A stretch of DNA of 64,000 nt from Listeria seeligeri serovar 1/2b str. SLCC3954. Lineage in GTDB: Bacteria > Bacillota > Bacilli > Lactobacillales > Listeriaceae. Position 1 is the first letter of the stretch. Each line of letters opens with the position of its first letter. Below the pieces are notes generated by a model, which worked only from the letters and a program-made list of their open reading frames with translations, was not told the origin of the DNA and ran no database searches. A program made the position numbers and the translations under genes. Below, piece after piece: positions 29,590 through 38,438 of this stretch. The DNA is taken from assembly GCF_000027145.1 (NCBI RefSeq), contig NC_013891.1, positions 2,232,001 through 2,296,000 on the forward strand, in the 5' to 3' direction.

Positions 29590-30957
29590 TTACAAATTAG
29601 TCATTTTAAGTGGGTCTACCCATAAATCAAATTCTTCTTCTGTCACAAAACCAGTTTTTATCGCTGCTGCTTTTAAAGTGGAGTTATCTGTAAATGCTAA
29701 CTTAGCGATTTCGGCAGCCTTTTCATAACCGATATGAGGATTTAACGCTGTCACTAACATCAATGAATCATTCACTTTCGCTTCAATTACAGCCTCGTTT
29801 GCCTCAAGTCCCTCTAAACAATGAATTCTAAAAGAACGCATGCTATCAGAGAGTAGTCGCACAGATTCTAAAAAATTAAAAATGATGACTGGTTTATATA
29901 CATTCAATTCGAAATTACCTTGGCTAGCAGCAATATTAATGGTTGTGTCGTTTCCCATAACTTGTGCTGCAACCATTGTTATCGCCTCACATTGTGTCGG
30001 GTTTACTTTGCCTGGCATAATCGAACTTCCTGGCTCGTTAGCTGGGATTACGAGTTCACCGATGCCACTCCGAGGTCCACTCGCTAAAAAGCGTATATCA
30101 TTAGCAATCTTCATTAAATCAGATGCAAGGCTCCGAATTGCCCCGTGAACAAAATTAATCGGACTATGGCTAGTTAAAGCAAAGTACTTGTTTTCATCCG
30201 AAGTAAACGGGTAGCCAGTTTGTTTCTTTAATTCTTGCGCTACTTTATCCCCGAAATCATAAGAAGCATTCAAGCCTGTTCCAACAGCAGTTCCACCAAT
30301 CGCAAGTGGCAAAATTGCTTCCATACTTGTTGTAATATATTTTTCATTATTCGCGATACATGCTTCCCAACCACTAATTTCTTGTCCAAGTGTTAGTGGA
30401 GTTGCATCTTGCAAATGTGTTCTCCCAATTTTGACAAGATGCATATATTTTTCTTTTTTTGCAGTTAGTACTTCGCGCATCTTAGTAATCTCTGGAAGTA
30501 AGTCTGTCACGAGTGTTTGATACGCTGCGATGTGCATAGCTGTCGGGAAAGTATCATTGGAGCTTTGGGACATATTAACATCGTCGTTTGGGTGAATGAC
30601 AGTTTCGCCTAATAGGTTTGTTGCTACGTGAGCAATCACTTCATTCACATTCATATTACTTTGTGTCCCGCTCCCAGTTTGCCATACGACTAAAGGAAAA
30701 TGTTCATCCAATTCACCTTGAATTATTTGATCGCACACTTTAGTAATAACGACCGCTTTCTCTTGTGATAATTTCCCTTCTGATACGTTTACCTTCGCTG
30801 CGGCTTTCTTTAATTCTGCAAAAGCACGGATAATTTCTTGGGGCATTTTATTTTCACCAATAGCAAAATTTCTTCTGCTACGTTCTGTCTGCGCTCCCCA
30901 ATATTTAGACGCATCTACTGAAATTTCACCTAATGTATCTCGCTCTATTCGTTCCAC
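29590..30957 (-). CDS. fumC: Fumarate hydratase class II
   Basis: This enzyme interconverts fumarate and malate. It has 455 residues, with the superfamily signature [16 protein letters not shown] near residue 310 and the [10 protein letters not shown] and SSNDTFPTA motifs earlier. The start is GTG with GGGGTGG upstream. It is a single gene on the minus strand, next to yheB, where Bacillus has citG. Confidence 0.96.
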   Translation of the reverse strand: MERIERDTLGEISVDASKYWGAQTERSRRNFAIGENKMPQEIIRAFAELKKAAAKVNVSEGKLSQEKAVVITKVCDQIIQGELDEHFPLVVWQTGSGTQSNMNVNEVIAHVATNLLGETVIHPNDDVNMSQSSNDTFPTAMHIAAYQTLVTDLLPEITKMREVLTAKKEKYMHLVKIGRTHLQDATPLTLGQEISGWEACIANNEKYITTSMEAILPLAIGGTAVGTGLNASYDFGDKVAQELKKQTGYPFTSDENKYFALTSHSPINFVHGAIRSLASDLMKIANDIRFLASGPRSGIGELVIPANEPGSSIMPGKVNPTQCEAITMVAAQVMGNDTTINIAASQGNFELNVYKPVIIFNFLESVRLLSDSMRSFRIHCLEGLEANEAVIEAKVNDSLMLVTALNPHIGYEKAAEIAKLAFTDNSTLKAAAIKTGFVTEEEFDLWVDPLKMTNL

Positions 30958-31026
30958 TTCGCCACCCCTTTTTTATCTATTTTATTATATTACGGATATT
31001 TTCGCAAAATGTATAAAAATAGTTCG

Positions 31027-31821
31027 TTATTCTGTTTTTTGGAGTGGTCTTATTTTTACCATTAGCATAGTCAAAATTAATAACAAAATTATCCACGCTA
31101 TCGTGATGAAAATCGTAGCGACAAAATAATCCATCCCGTTGCCTGTCATAATGAACGTCGCCGCATTTTTGCTCAAATAAGCAGGATTGAACATTTGTAC
31201 TACGCCGCCAAATCCACTAATTATTCCAAGCAAAATGGCCATAAACACGCTAATCATCGCGACTATCGCATTACTATCAAAAGCCGCACTTGCAAATACA
31301 ACCAGGCTGATAACAAAAATAAACCACAGCGCATATGTCAAAAAGCTTTCTATTAATGTGGTTATGTCAATTTTACCAAAAAGAAAATAAGTGTAATACG
31401 ATGCCAATATGTAACCAATTATTAGTGACCCAAGACCAACAAGGCATTGCATCACCCATTTGGATAAAACATACTCTACTGTAGTAACTGGCCTTGTCAT
31501 AATAAAAGCGAGCATTCCCCTTGTTCTGTCGCTTTGAATACAGGCCATGGCAGCAACAACGATGATAATAATACCAATTTGATCAAACTGAGAACTTAAC
31601 GTTTGCGCCATTATTTCTTGTGCTGATTGATTACCCATTAAAGCAATTACTTGATCTGTCTCGCTTCCCGTTCCAAAAGCTTTTAAGATATCTGGCAGGA
31701 AATACATCATCATTGGTTGCGTCAAACCAAGAAGCGCAAAAACAATCGGCAACCAAATAATTTTTAGACTGCGACGTTGCTGTAGCCATTCTTTTCCAAG
31801 CAGTGCACTAAAATGTGTCAT
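31027..31821 (-). CDS. ABC-2 type permease (YxlG-like)
   Basis: This 264-residue membrane protein has six hydrophobic segments and the extracellular loop pattern of ABC-2 exporters (TMFLPDILKAFGTGSETDQ region, residues 38-75). It overlaps the ATPase gene by 4 bp, so the two form one exporter. Its partner order, PLDc_N protein then ATPase then permease, matches B. subtilis yxlE-yxlF-yxlG. The substrate is unknown. Confidence 0.87.
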   Translation of the reverse strand: MTHFSALLGKEWLQQRRSLKIIWLPIVFALLGLTQPMMMYFLPDILKAFGTGSETDQVIALMGNQSAQEIMAQTLSSQFDQIGIIIIVVAAMACIQSDRTRGMLAFIMTRPVTTVEYVLSKWVMQCLVGLGSLIIGYILASYYTYFLFGKIDITTLIESFLTYALWFIFVISLVVFASAAFDSNAIVAMISVFMAILLGIISGFGGVVQMFNPAYLSKNAATFIMTGNGMDYFVATIFITIAWIILLLILTMLMVKIRPLQKTE

Positions 31822-32723
31822 TTCCCCACCTTCTCCATAAAGATTTCCTCTAAGTTCTGGTGCCGATTTTCAACGCGAATAAGTTCACCATTTATTTGTA
31901 ATAATGTCCTTAAAATCGCTTCTGAACAAGCTTTTTTGTCAGTAGAATACACTTGATACACCGTGCCAATTTTTTCGATTTTCTCAATAAATTCATTTTG
32001 GATAAGTATTTGTTGCCATGCATCACTATCACCAATAAATTCCACATCAAAAATAGATGAACTTTCTTCTTGTAAAAGTTGCGTTACTGTCTTATCTGTT
32101 ACTAATTCGCCTTCTTTTATAATGGCTATGCGATCACAAATTTCTTCGGCGTCTTTCAATATATGTGTGGAGAACAAAATGGTGATTTCTTTTTTTAAAT
32201 TCTCTAATAGCTGAATGATTTCGCGACGACCAATTGGGTCAAGTGCAGAAACTGGTTCATCTAAAATAAGTAACGCTGGTCGATGTAAGATTGCTTGTGC
32301 GATACCTAAACGTTGTCGCATACCTCCAGAATAAGTGCTAATTTTCTTTTTGGCCTTATCAGCTAATCCTACAAGGAGCAAAACTTCTTGAATCCGTGTT
32401 TCCACATCATTTTTTTCCATATTCGATAACTTTCCCATAAAGCGAAGACATTCAACTGCGGTCATCCAACCGTAAAATTCTGGATATTGCGGTAAAAAAC
32501 CTATCTTTTCTCGAACTAACTTTGCATCTTGTCCATCGAGTGTAATTTGTCCTTCGTCTGGTGTAAGGATTTGGACAATCATGTTAATTATTGTCGTCTT
32601 TCCTGCGCCATTTGGCCCGATAAGCGCTACGCATTCTTTATTATTGATGGTTAAATTGATGTCTTTTATAACTAATTTTCCGTTGTATTTCTTTTTTAGT
32701 CCTTGAATTTTTAATTTTCCCAT
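31818..32723 (-). CDS. ABC transporter ATPase (YxlF-like)
   Basis: This 301-residue ATPase has Walker A GPNGAGKTT, the Q-loop near LPQYPEF, signature YSGGMRQR and Walker B LLILDEPVSALDP. An extra C-terminal region (about 215-301) is typical of DrrA/YxlF-type exporter ATPases. It lies between the small PLDc_N protein gene (1-bp overlap) and the permease gene (4-bp overlap), so the three are translationally coupled. Confidence 0.9.
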   Translation of the reverse strand: MGKLKIQGLKKKYNGKLVIKDINLTINNKECVALIGPNGAGKTTIINMIVQILTPDEGQITLDGQDAKLVREKIGFLPQYPEFYGWMTAVECLRFMGKLSNMEKNDVETRIQEVLLLVGLADKAKKKISTYSGGMRQRLGIAQAILHRPALLILDEPVSALDPIGRREIIQLLENLKKEITILFSTHILKDAEEICDRIAIIKEGELVTDKTVTQLLQEESSSIFDVEFIGDSDAWQQILIQNEFIEKIEKIGTVYQVYSTDKKACSEAILRTLLQINGELIRVENRHQNLEEIFMEKVGK

Positions 32724-32920
32724 TAATTACCATCCTCTTTTCGACCAAAGATAAAGTACGCTACTGGTCCAAAGATATTAATAAAAATAATGACAAATAT
32801 CCAGATAAGTGGGTTTTTACGTACTTCCCAATTTCTCGCTAAATCAATAATTGCTGTCAATAATAAAGCTAAGTATAAAATAATTAGTGGAATTAATAAT
32901 GCTATTTGCGTCTTATCCAT
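32723..32920 (-). CDS. Small PLDc_N-domain membrane protein (YxlE-like)
   Basis: This 65-residue protein has two transmembrane segments and the PLDc_N pattern, including NPLIWIFVIIFINIFGPVAYFIFGR. In Bacillus the similar YxlE acts as a negative factor for SigY. Here no sigma factor gene is next to it. The ATG at 32920 has GAGGTG 6 nt upstream. It is the first gene of the ABC operon. Confidence 0.85.
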   Translation of the reverse strand: MDKTQIALLIPLIILYLALLLTAIIDLARNWEVRKNPLIWIFVIIFINIFGPVAYFIFGRKEDGN

Positions 32921-32981
32921 TGTTTTCACCTCATTTTATTGTTATACATATTGTATAACAGTTATAATAATAAAGCAATAT

Positions 32982-33027
32982 AAAAAAGCCCACTTCACTT
33001 AAAAAGATAAGTGAAATGCGCTTTTTA
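32982..33027 (-). terminator. Terminator of pbpA
   Basis: On the minus strand a stem of about 15 bp, with arms around GCGCATTTCACTT and AAGTGAAGTGGGC, is followed by six Ts. Confidence 0.85.
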
Positions 33028-35163
33028 TTAATTTCCGATAGAGTCTAGCAAGTTGCCAATGCCATCTGATACTTTGCCACCAAATTCTTTTACTTTATCT
33101 GCACCTTTTTTGATGGTTTCGCCAGCTTCGTCAGCTTTCTCTTTTACGCCGCCCCAGAAATCGCCGTCATCTGCTTTTTCTTCTTCTTTTTTCGCAGCGG
33201 TTTCTTGTGCAGCACTTTTCGTACTGAAATCTGTTGCTTCTTGGTACTTCAAGCCACTATTCATCACATAATGCGCCAAACTTGAAACGCCTGAGGAACT
33301 TGTTGTTGTGAGGTAATGTTCTTTGTCTGTCTTATCAAATCCCATCCAAACTGCTCCGACTAGATTAGGTGTATAACCAACAAACCATTGATCTTTTGTA
33401 CCACTAGTGTCATCAAATGGAACTTGTGTGGAACCTGTTTTCCCTGCCATCTCATGACCTGAAACAGCTGCACTTTGTCCTGTTCCTGTATTGATTACAT
33501 CTAGCAACATGGAAGTCATGTCATTTGAAACAGTTTTGGAGATGATTTGTTTTGTTTTAGGGACTTTTTCATAAACTGTGTTACCAGAAGGGTCGACTAT
33601 TTTAGTAATAATATGTGATTCTGGTTTTGCTCCATTGTTAGCGAAAGTAGAATAGGCAGTAGCCATTTCGACTGGTGATGTCCCTTTGCTCATTCCACCA
33701 AGAGCTAGTCCAAGTGTACGGTCTTCTTCTGGAACTTCAATCCCAAATTTTTCTACGGATTTAACGCCTTTGTCAATTCCAATCTGATCGAGTAACCAAA
33801 CTGCCGGTGCGTTGATGGAGTTGGCTACTGCTGTGTACATTGGCACTTCTCCACTATATACGCCACCTACGTTTGTTGGTGTGTAGTTACCTTTGTAGGT
33901 TATTTTTTCATCTTTTAACATCGAGTCTACTTCATAACCAGATTGAAGTGCGGGTGTATAAACAGCTAGTGGTTTCATTGTAGAACCTGGTTGAGCTTTC
34001 ATTTGGGTCGCTCGGTTAAAACCACGGAAAACGTGCTCACCTCGTCCACCAACTAACGCTCGAATTCCTCCAGTTGCTGGATCCATTAGTACTGCACCTG
34101 ATTGAACTAATGTACCGTCGCTTGCATTCGAAGGGAATAAATTATCATTTTCATATACATTTTCTAAAGATGTTTGGTAATTTTGATCTAATTCTGTATA
34201 AATTTTGTAGCCTTTTTGCATTATTTCATCTTGCGTTATGTCTGCTTCGTTGACAGCTTCATTTATTACTGCATCCACATACCATGGATATTTATTTGCT
34301 AGCGGATCTTTTGATTGGTCATTTAATACAATTTTGGTTGCTTTGTATTTGTCGCCTTCCGCTTTTGTGATGTCGCCCGTTTCTACCATTGCGTCTAAAA
34401 CCATGTTTCGGCGATTGGTAGCCTTGTCGATATGCTCATAAGGATCATAGGCGCTTGGTGCTTGGAGTAAACCGGCAATAGTTGCTGCTTCAGGTACATT
34501 TAAGTCTGCTGCGGATTTACCAAAGTATTTTAGCGAGGCGTTCTCGACACCCCACTCCCCGTTCCCAAAATAAGAGCGGTTTAAGTACATTTCCATAATT
34601 TCATCTTTGGAATATGTTTTTTCAATTTCTCTAGCCATAAAAATTTCTTTTGCTTTTCGGGTAAAGGTTTGTTCTTGGGTTAAGAGAGCATTTTTGGCGA
34701 GTTGTTGGGTGATGGTACTACCACCGCCAGAAATACCGCCGCTCGTAATCAAATTAACACCGGCACGAGCAATCCCTTTTAAATCAAAACCTTTATGTTC
34801 ATAAAATCGTCTATCTTCAATTGAAACTACCGCGTTTTGAAGGTTTTTAGAAATTTTGTCAATTGATACAAATGTTGCATCAGTTGAGGATAATTCTCCT
34901 GCTTTGTCTCCGTCTTTGTCATAAATAATTGTCGCTGATTCTAGTCCTTTCTTCAAGGCATCGATATCTGCTGACTTTGCTACTACTACTAAATAAATAA
35001 TAAAACTTAATAAAAATACGAGTCCTGCAAGTAAAAAAATCTTTCCAACATGTTTATTTTTACAAAAGCGTCTAAATTTCCGCCAGCCAATACCAATCCA
35101 TTTGCCAATAAAACCAAAGAATAATTTAAGGTATTTAATGAGTTGTTGTTTAAATTTATCCAT
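33028..35163 (-). CDS. pbpA: Class A penicillin-binding protein (PBP1A type)
   Basis: This bifunctional transglycosylase/transpeptidase builds peptidoglycan. It has 711 residues. A basic cytosolic N-terminus and one membrane anchor (about 40-62) come first. The GT51 domain follows, with the catalytic Glu in EDRRFYEHKGFD. The transpeptidase domain carries SxxK (PGSTMKPLAVY), SxN (ANSINAPAVW) and KTGS (MAGKTGSTQ). The tail after the catalytic domain is rich in K, E, A and D. It corresponds to Listeria PBPA1. Confidence 0.95.
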   Translation of the reverse strand: MDKFKQQLIKYLKLFFGFIGKWIGIGWRKFRRFCKNKHVGKIFLLAGLVFLLSFIIYLVVVAKSADIDALKKGLESATIIYDKDGDKAGELSSTDATFVSIDKISKNLQNAVVSIEDRRFYEHKGFDLKGIARAGVNLITSGGISGGGSTITQQLAKNALLTQEQTFTRKAKEIFMAREIEKTYSKDEIMEMYLNRSYFGNGEWGVENASLKYFGKSAADLNVPEAATIAGLLQAPSAYDPYEHIDKATNRRNMVLDAMVETGDITKAEGDKYKATKIVLNDQSKDPLANKYPWYVDAVINEAVNEADITQDEIMQKGYKIYTELDQNYQTSLENVYENDNLFPSNASDGTLVQSGAVLMDPATGGIRALVGGRGEHVFRGFNRATQMKAQPGSTMKPLAVYTPALQSGYEVDSMLKDEKITYKGNYTPTNVGGVYSGEVPMYTAVANSINAPAVWLLDQIGIDKGVKSVEKFGIEVPEEDRTLGLALGGMSKGTSPVEMATAYSTFANNGAKPESHIITKIVDPSGNTVYEKVPKTKQIISKTVSNDMTSMLLDVINTGTGQSAAVSGHEMAGKTGSTQVPFDDTSGTKDQWFVGYTPNLVGAVWMGFDKTDKEHYLTTTSSSGVSSLAHYVMNSGLKYQEATDFSTKSAAQETAAKKEEEKADDGDFWGGVKEKADEAGETIKKGADKVKEFGGKVSDGIGNLLDSIGN

Positions 35164-35485
35164 GTAACTCTCCTATCTTTCTACACGGTAATCAAAAACT
35201 GCAAACACAGTTATACACGTATTTTACGTTATAATACAACTTTACGCCACCAACTTTAGACCGATTTTTGTAATAAACTTGTAATAATCCATATTTCCTA
35301 CATATTTGTTAATCTCTTTTTTACAATTTCTTTATTTTAATGTTTCTAGTGTTCTAAAAAGGGTACATATTAATGTTACCATTAGTTGTGTTGTGGTAAT
35401 AAGAATCACCTATATGCTGTGTACAACAATTAATGGCATCATGTTTTACATGGATATCATTAATAAGCCGGAAAGGATTTGGAAT
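35164..35485. other. Divergent region between pbpA and the arsenate-reductase-like gene
   Basis: The pbpA side is AT-rich with no single clear promoter. Two direct repeats TTGTAATAA at 35268-35276 and 35279-35287 are spaced 11 bp apart. The right side has a SigB promoter at 35342-35366. Confidence 0.45.
35342..35366 (+). promoter_or_regulatory. SigB promoter
   Basis: GTTT (35342-35345), a 15-bp spacer and GGGTAC (35361-35366) fit the SigB consensus GTTT-N13-15-GGGTAT. The start point should be near 35373, about 110 nt before the start codon. Confidence 0.75.
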
Positions 35486-35911
35486 ATGACGCAAAAGCTA
35501 ATATATTTTTTATCACAAACGCATATTCGAAGTGCCATTGCTGAAGCCTGGGCGAAAAGACTCTCAGTTACCAATGTCAAATTCATAAGTGGTTCTTGGC
35601 ATAAATCAAAAGCAAGTCCATTTATTGCTGAAGCGCTTAACGAGTTTGCAATTGAACCACCTGAAAGCTTGTCGTATTCTCCTAGCTCAGAATTACTGGC
35701 AGATGCTGATCTCATTGTAACAATTTATGATTCGGCACACGAAACTGCACCAAATTTCCCATCAGCTATCCAAGAAAAAATTATTTATTGGGACATTGAT
35801 GATCCAGAACAGGAATTAGCGTTACCCCAAAAATGGGCGAGTTATCAAGAAGTTTGCGATAACATTGCCTTATCGGTTAAAAATTTAGAGCACGTATTGA
35901 TAGAGGCTTAG
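35486..35911 (+). CDS. Arsenate-reductase-like / low-molecular-weight phosphatase fold protein
   Basis: This 141-residue protein resembles the arsenate reductase/LMW tyrosine phosphatase fold (IYFLSQTHIRSAIAEAW, then the IIYWDIDDPEQ end). The usual P-loop CxxxxxR is replaced by SQTHIRS: the catalytic cysteine is missing, so it may be inactive or act differently. The ATG at 35486 has AAAGGA upstream and lies downstream of the SigB promoter. The longer in-frame start at 35306 precedes the promoter and is rejected. It corresponds to lmo2230, a strongly SigB-dependent gene from memory. Confidence 0.8.
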   Translation: MTQKLIYFLSQTHIRSAIAEAWAKRLSVTNVKFISGSWHKSKASPFIAEALNEFAIEPPESLSYSPSSELLADADLIVTIYDSAHETAPNFPSAIQEKIIYWDIDDPEQELALPQKWASYQEVCDNIALSVKNLEHVLIEA

Positions 35912-35919
35912 ATTTCTTT

Positions 35920-35948
35920 GTCCCGCCAATTGTAGGCGGGACTTTTAT
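35920..35948 (+). terminator. Terminator after the SigB-driven gene
   Basis: Perfect 8-bp arms GTCCCGCC (35920-35927) and GGCGGGAC (35935-35942) with a short T-run. Confidence 0.8.
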
Positions 35949-35973
35949 GTTAAAAAGAAAGGAGTAATACATA

Positions 35974-36843
35974 ATGGACGGGTATAATGATTTAAAAAAA
36001 GCAGAGAAAGCCGCACTTTTAAGTATATTTGCTTATGTTTTTCTATCTATTCTAAAAATAGTAACTGGACACTTTGGAAATTCAGATGCCCTCCTTGCTG
36101 ATGGGTTGAATAATACAACAGATATTATTGCCTCAGTGGCGCTTTTAATCGGTCTTAGAATTTCAAGGATTCCACCAGATGCTGATCATTCATACGGGCA
36201 CCGTCGTACAGAAACAATTAGTTCTTTAATTGCTTCTATTATTATGTTTTTAGTTGGGGTTCAAGTAATTTGGAGTTCTATTGTTCATATTATCGAAAAA
36301 GAATTTACCTCGCCTTCTATGCTAACTGCTGTTGTCGCACTTTTTTCTGGTGTTTTTATGTATGGTATTTATTTATATAATCATCGGTTGGCGAAAAAAT
36401 TAGATAGTCAGGCGGTCCGTGCGGCGGCATATGATAATCGTTCTGATGCATTTGTTAGCTTTGGGGCGTTTATCGGTATTATTGGGGCAGTCCTTGGTTT
36501 ACCGTGGTTAGATCTTGTAACGGCATTTTTAGTGGGAATTTTAATTATTTATACTGCTATTAAAATTTTCTATGATGCGGCTCACACGCTTACAGATGGC
36601 TTTGACGTATCGAAGCTAGAAACGATTCATGATTTGATTGCTTCCGTTCCTGAGGTTAAAAAAGTGATTGATATTAAAGCGCGAATGAACGGAAATCGGA
36701 TTTGGATTGATGCAACAATTGCAGTAGATCCAGAATTAAATGTAGTAAAAAGTCATGAAATTACAGAGATTGTTGAACAAAAAATCCGAAATGAATACGA
36801 AGGCGCTTTTACTTTAGTCCATATAGAACCATTTTTTGAATAA
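35974..36843 (+). CDS. Cation diffusion facilitator (Mn/Zn efflux type)
   Basis: This 289-residue CDF transporter has six membrane segments and a C-terminal cytoplasmic domain (about 205-289). Metal-site residues are seen in LLADGLNNTTDI on TM2 and AAYDNRSDAF on TM5, with the HSYGHRRTET loop after TM2. The DGLNN pattern resembles manganese-exporting CDFs such as MneP and MntE more than zinc CzcD. The ATG has AAGGAG upstream. Confidence 0.88.
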   Translation: MDGYNDLKKAEKAALLSIFAYVFLSILKIVTGHFGNSDALLADGLNNTTDIIASVALLIGLRISRIPPDADHSYGHRRTETISSLIASIIMFLVGVQVIWSSIVHIIEKEFTSPSMLTAVVALFSGVFMYGIYLYNHRLAKKLDSQAVRAAAYDNRSDAFVSFGAFIGIIGAVLGLPWLDLVTAFLVGILIIYTAIKIFYDAAHTLTDGFDVSKLETIHDLIASVPEVKKVIDIKARMNGNRIWIDATIAVDPELNVVKSHEITEIVEQKIRNEYEGAFTLVHIEPFFE

Positions 36844-37050
36844 TATTCATTGTCAATAACCAGAAAGTCCACTATAATTTAGATTAAGTATATTTTGTTG
36901 GGAGGGAATATTCGATGGGGCAGAGAAACTAATTCATACAGATTATCTAGTTAGAAAGAAATGTTGCAACTTTACCTTGGAGGAATTCTCTTCCAAAACG
37001 GCTTTTCTTCTATATAGATAGTTTTATCATAAGCTTATTTATATTAAACT

Positions 37051-37099
37051 AGGAGGTGTTTGCCTTAGCAGAAATAATTTCTGTCAAGGCGATTTATTG
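37051..37099 (+). promoter_or_regulatory. Shine-Dalgarno, hairpin and TTG start of the CBS/CorC gene
   Basis: A strong AGGAGG (37051-37056) is 40 nt from the TTG start (37097). Between them, 37062-37090 folds into a near-perfect hairpin (outer arms GCCTT/AAGGC, inner CAGAA/TTCTG). Folding brings the ribosome site to 11 nt from the TTG. Confidence 0.55.
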
Positions 37100-38398
37100 A
37101 TATTAACCATTAAATTTTTAATTATAGCTTTACTTATTGCTATATCAGCGTTTTTCGTAGCTACGGAATTTGCAATTGTTAAAATGCGACCGAGCCGTCT
37201 CGACCAGCTAATTGCTGAGAAGGATAAACGTGCGGTACTCGCAAGATATATTTATAACCATTTGAACGCTTACTTATCTGCCTGTCAGTTAGGGATCACA
37301 ATTAGTTCACTTGGGCTAGGTTGGTTAGGGGAATCTACAGTTGAAGCTGCTTTACATCCGTTATTTAGTATGATGGAACTTCCGCAATCAGCTATTACGA
37401 TTCTTTCCTTTACGATTGCCTTTCTATTTATCACGTTTTTACACGTTGTTGTTGGGGAACTTGTACCGAAAACACTTGCCATTGATAAAACAGAAACAGT
37501 AGCACTCGCGGTTGCACGACCACTGCATATCTTTTACAAGGTTATGTTCCCATTCATTTGGATTTTAAATGGTTCAGCAGTATTTATTGCTCGTCTATTT
37601 GGCTTAGAACCAGCTTCTGAACATGAAATTGCTCATACTGAAGATGAATTAAAAATTATTGTTGGTGAAAGTTATAAGAGTGGTGAAATTAACCAATCTG
37701 AATTTCGCTATGTAAATAAAATTTTCGACTTTGATGAGCGAATGGCGAAAGAAGTCATGATTCCACGTACTGAAATAGTAACGGTTGACACTGGCTCCAC
37801 AATTGGCGAGTTGTCAGATATTATGCGTAATGAGCGCTACACGCGTTATCCAGTAATTGACGGTGACAAAGACCATGTTATCGGCGTACTTAATTTAAAA
37901 GAAATTTTATCTGCTTATGTAGAACACGGTTCGAATCCAAGCTTTAGTATTGATCCTTACGTAAAACCAATTATTCGGGTCATTGAAACGATTCCGATTA
38001 AAGAGCTACTATTCCGAATGCAGCGCGAACGTTCTCATATTGCCATTTTACTTGATGAATATGGTGGTACTTCCGGGCTTGTGACGGTTGAGGACATTGT
38101 GGAAGAAATTGTTGGGGACATTCGTGATGAGTTTGATGCTGATGAAATTCCAGAAATCCGCAAAATTAAAGATGGTCACTACATTGTAGATGCAAAATTA
38201 CTTATTGATGAAGTAAATAATATTTTAGGCACTGAAATTGAAGAAGAAGAAGTCGATACAATTGGTGGTTGGTTCTTAACCCAGAACTATGAAGTAGAAG
38301 TTGGCGACGAAATTGACTATGACGGATTTATTTTCCGCGTCAAACAAGGTGAACCACACCATATTGAATATATCGAAATTACTAAGAAAAATGACTAA
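37097..38398 (+). CDS. Membrane protein with DUF21, CBS pair and CorC/HlyC domains
   Basis: This 433-residue protein of the CNNM/CorC-like group has an N-terminal DUF21 membrane domain with four segments (about 1-190), two CBS domains (about 210-335) and a C-terminal CorC_HlyC transporter-associated domain (about 350-430). Relatives work in magnesium or sodium efflux. The older name hemolysin-like has no functional basis. The N-terminus MILTIKFLIIALLIAISAFF fits the family, so the TTG start is credible despite its unusual ribosome site. Confidence 0.9.
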   Translation: MILTIKFLIIALLIAISAFFVATEFAIVKMRPSRLDQLIAEKDKRAVLARYIYNHLNAYLSACQLGITISSLGLGWLGESTVEAALHPLFSMMELPQSAITILSFTIAFLFITFLHVVVGELVPKTLAIDKTETVALAVARPLHIFYKVMFPFIWILNGSAVFIARLFGLEPASEHEIAHTEDELKIIVGESYKSGEINQSEFRYVNKIFDFDERMAKEVMIPRTEIVTVDTGSTIGELSDIMRNERYTRYPVIDGDKDHVIGVLNLKEILSAYVEHGSNPSFSIDPYVKPIIRVIETIPIKELLFRMQRERSHIAILLDEYGGTSGLVTVEDIVEEIVGDIRDEFDADEIPEIRKIKDGHYIVDAKLLIDEVNNILGTEIEEEEVDTIGGWFLTQNYEVEVGDEIDYDGFIFRVKQGEPHHIEYIEITKKND

Positions 38399-38399
38399 C

Positions 38400-38438
38400 A
38401 AAAAGTAGCTATCCGATTTGGACAGCTACTTTTTTTAT
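38400..38438. terminator. Bidirectional terminator
   Basis: AAAAAGTAGCT and AGCTACTTTTTTT pair, with inner TCC/GGA pairs. It serves the CBS gene and quiR. Confidence 0.85.

Noticed and set aside
35306-35485. 60-codon N-terminal extension of the arsenate-reductase-like gene
   Set aside because: It begins upstream of the SigB promoter at 35342-35366. The ATG at 35486 has a proper ribosome site and fits the fold.
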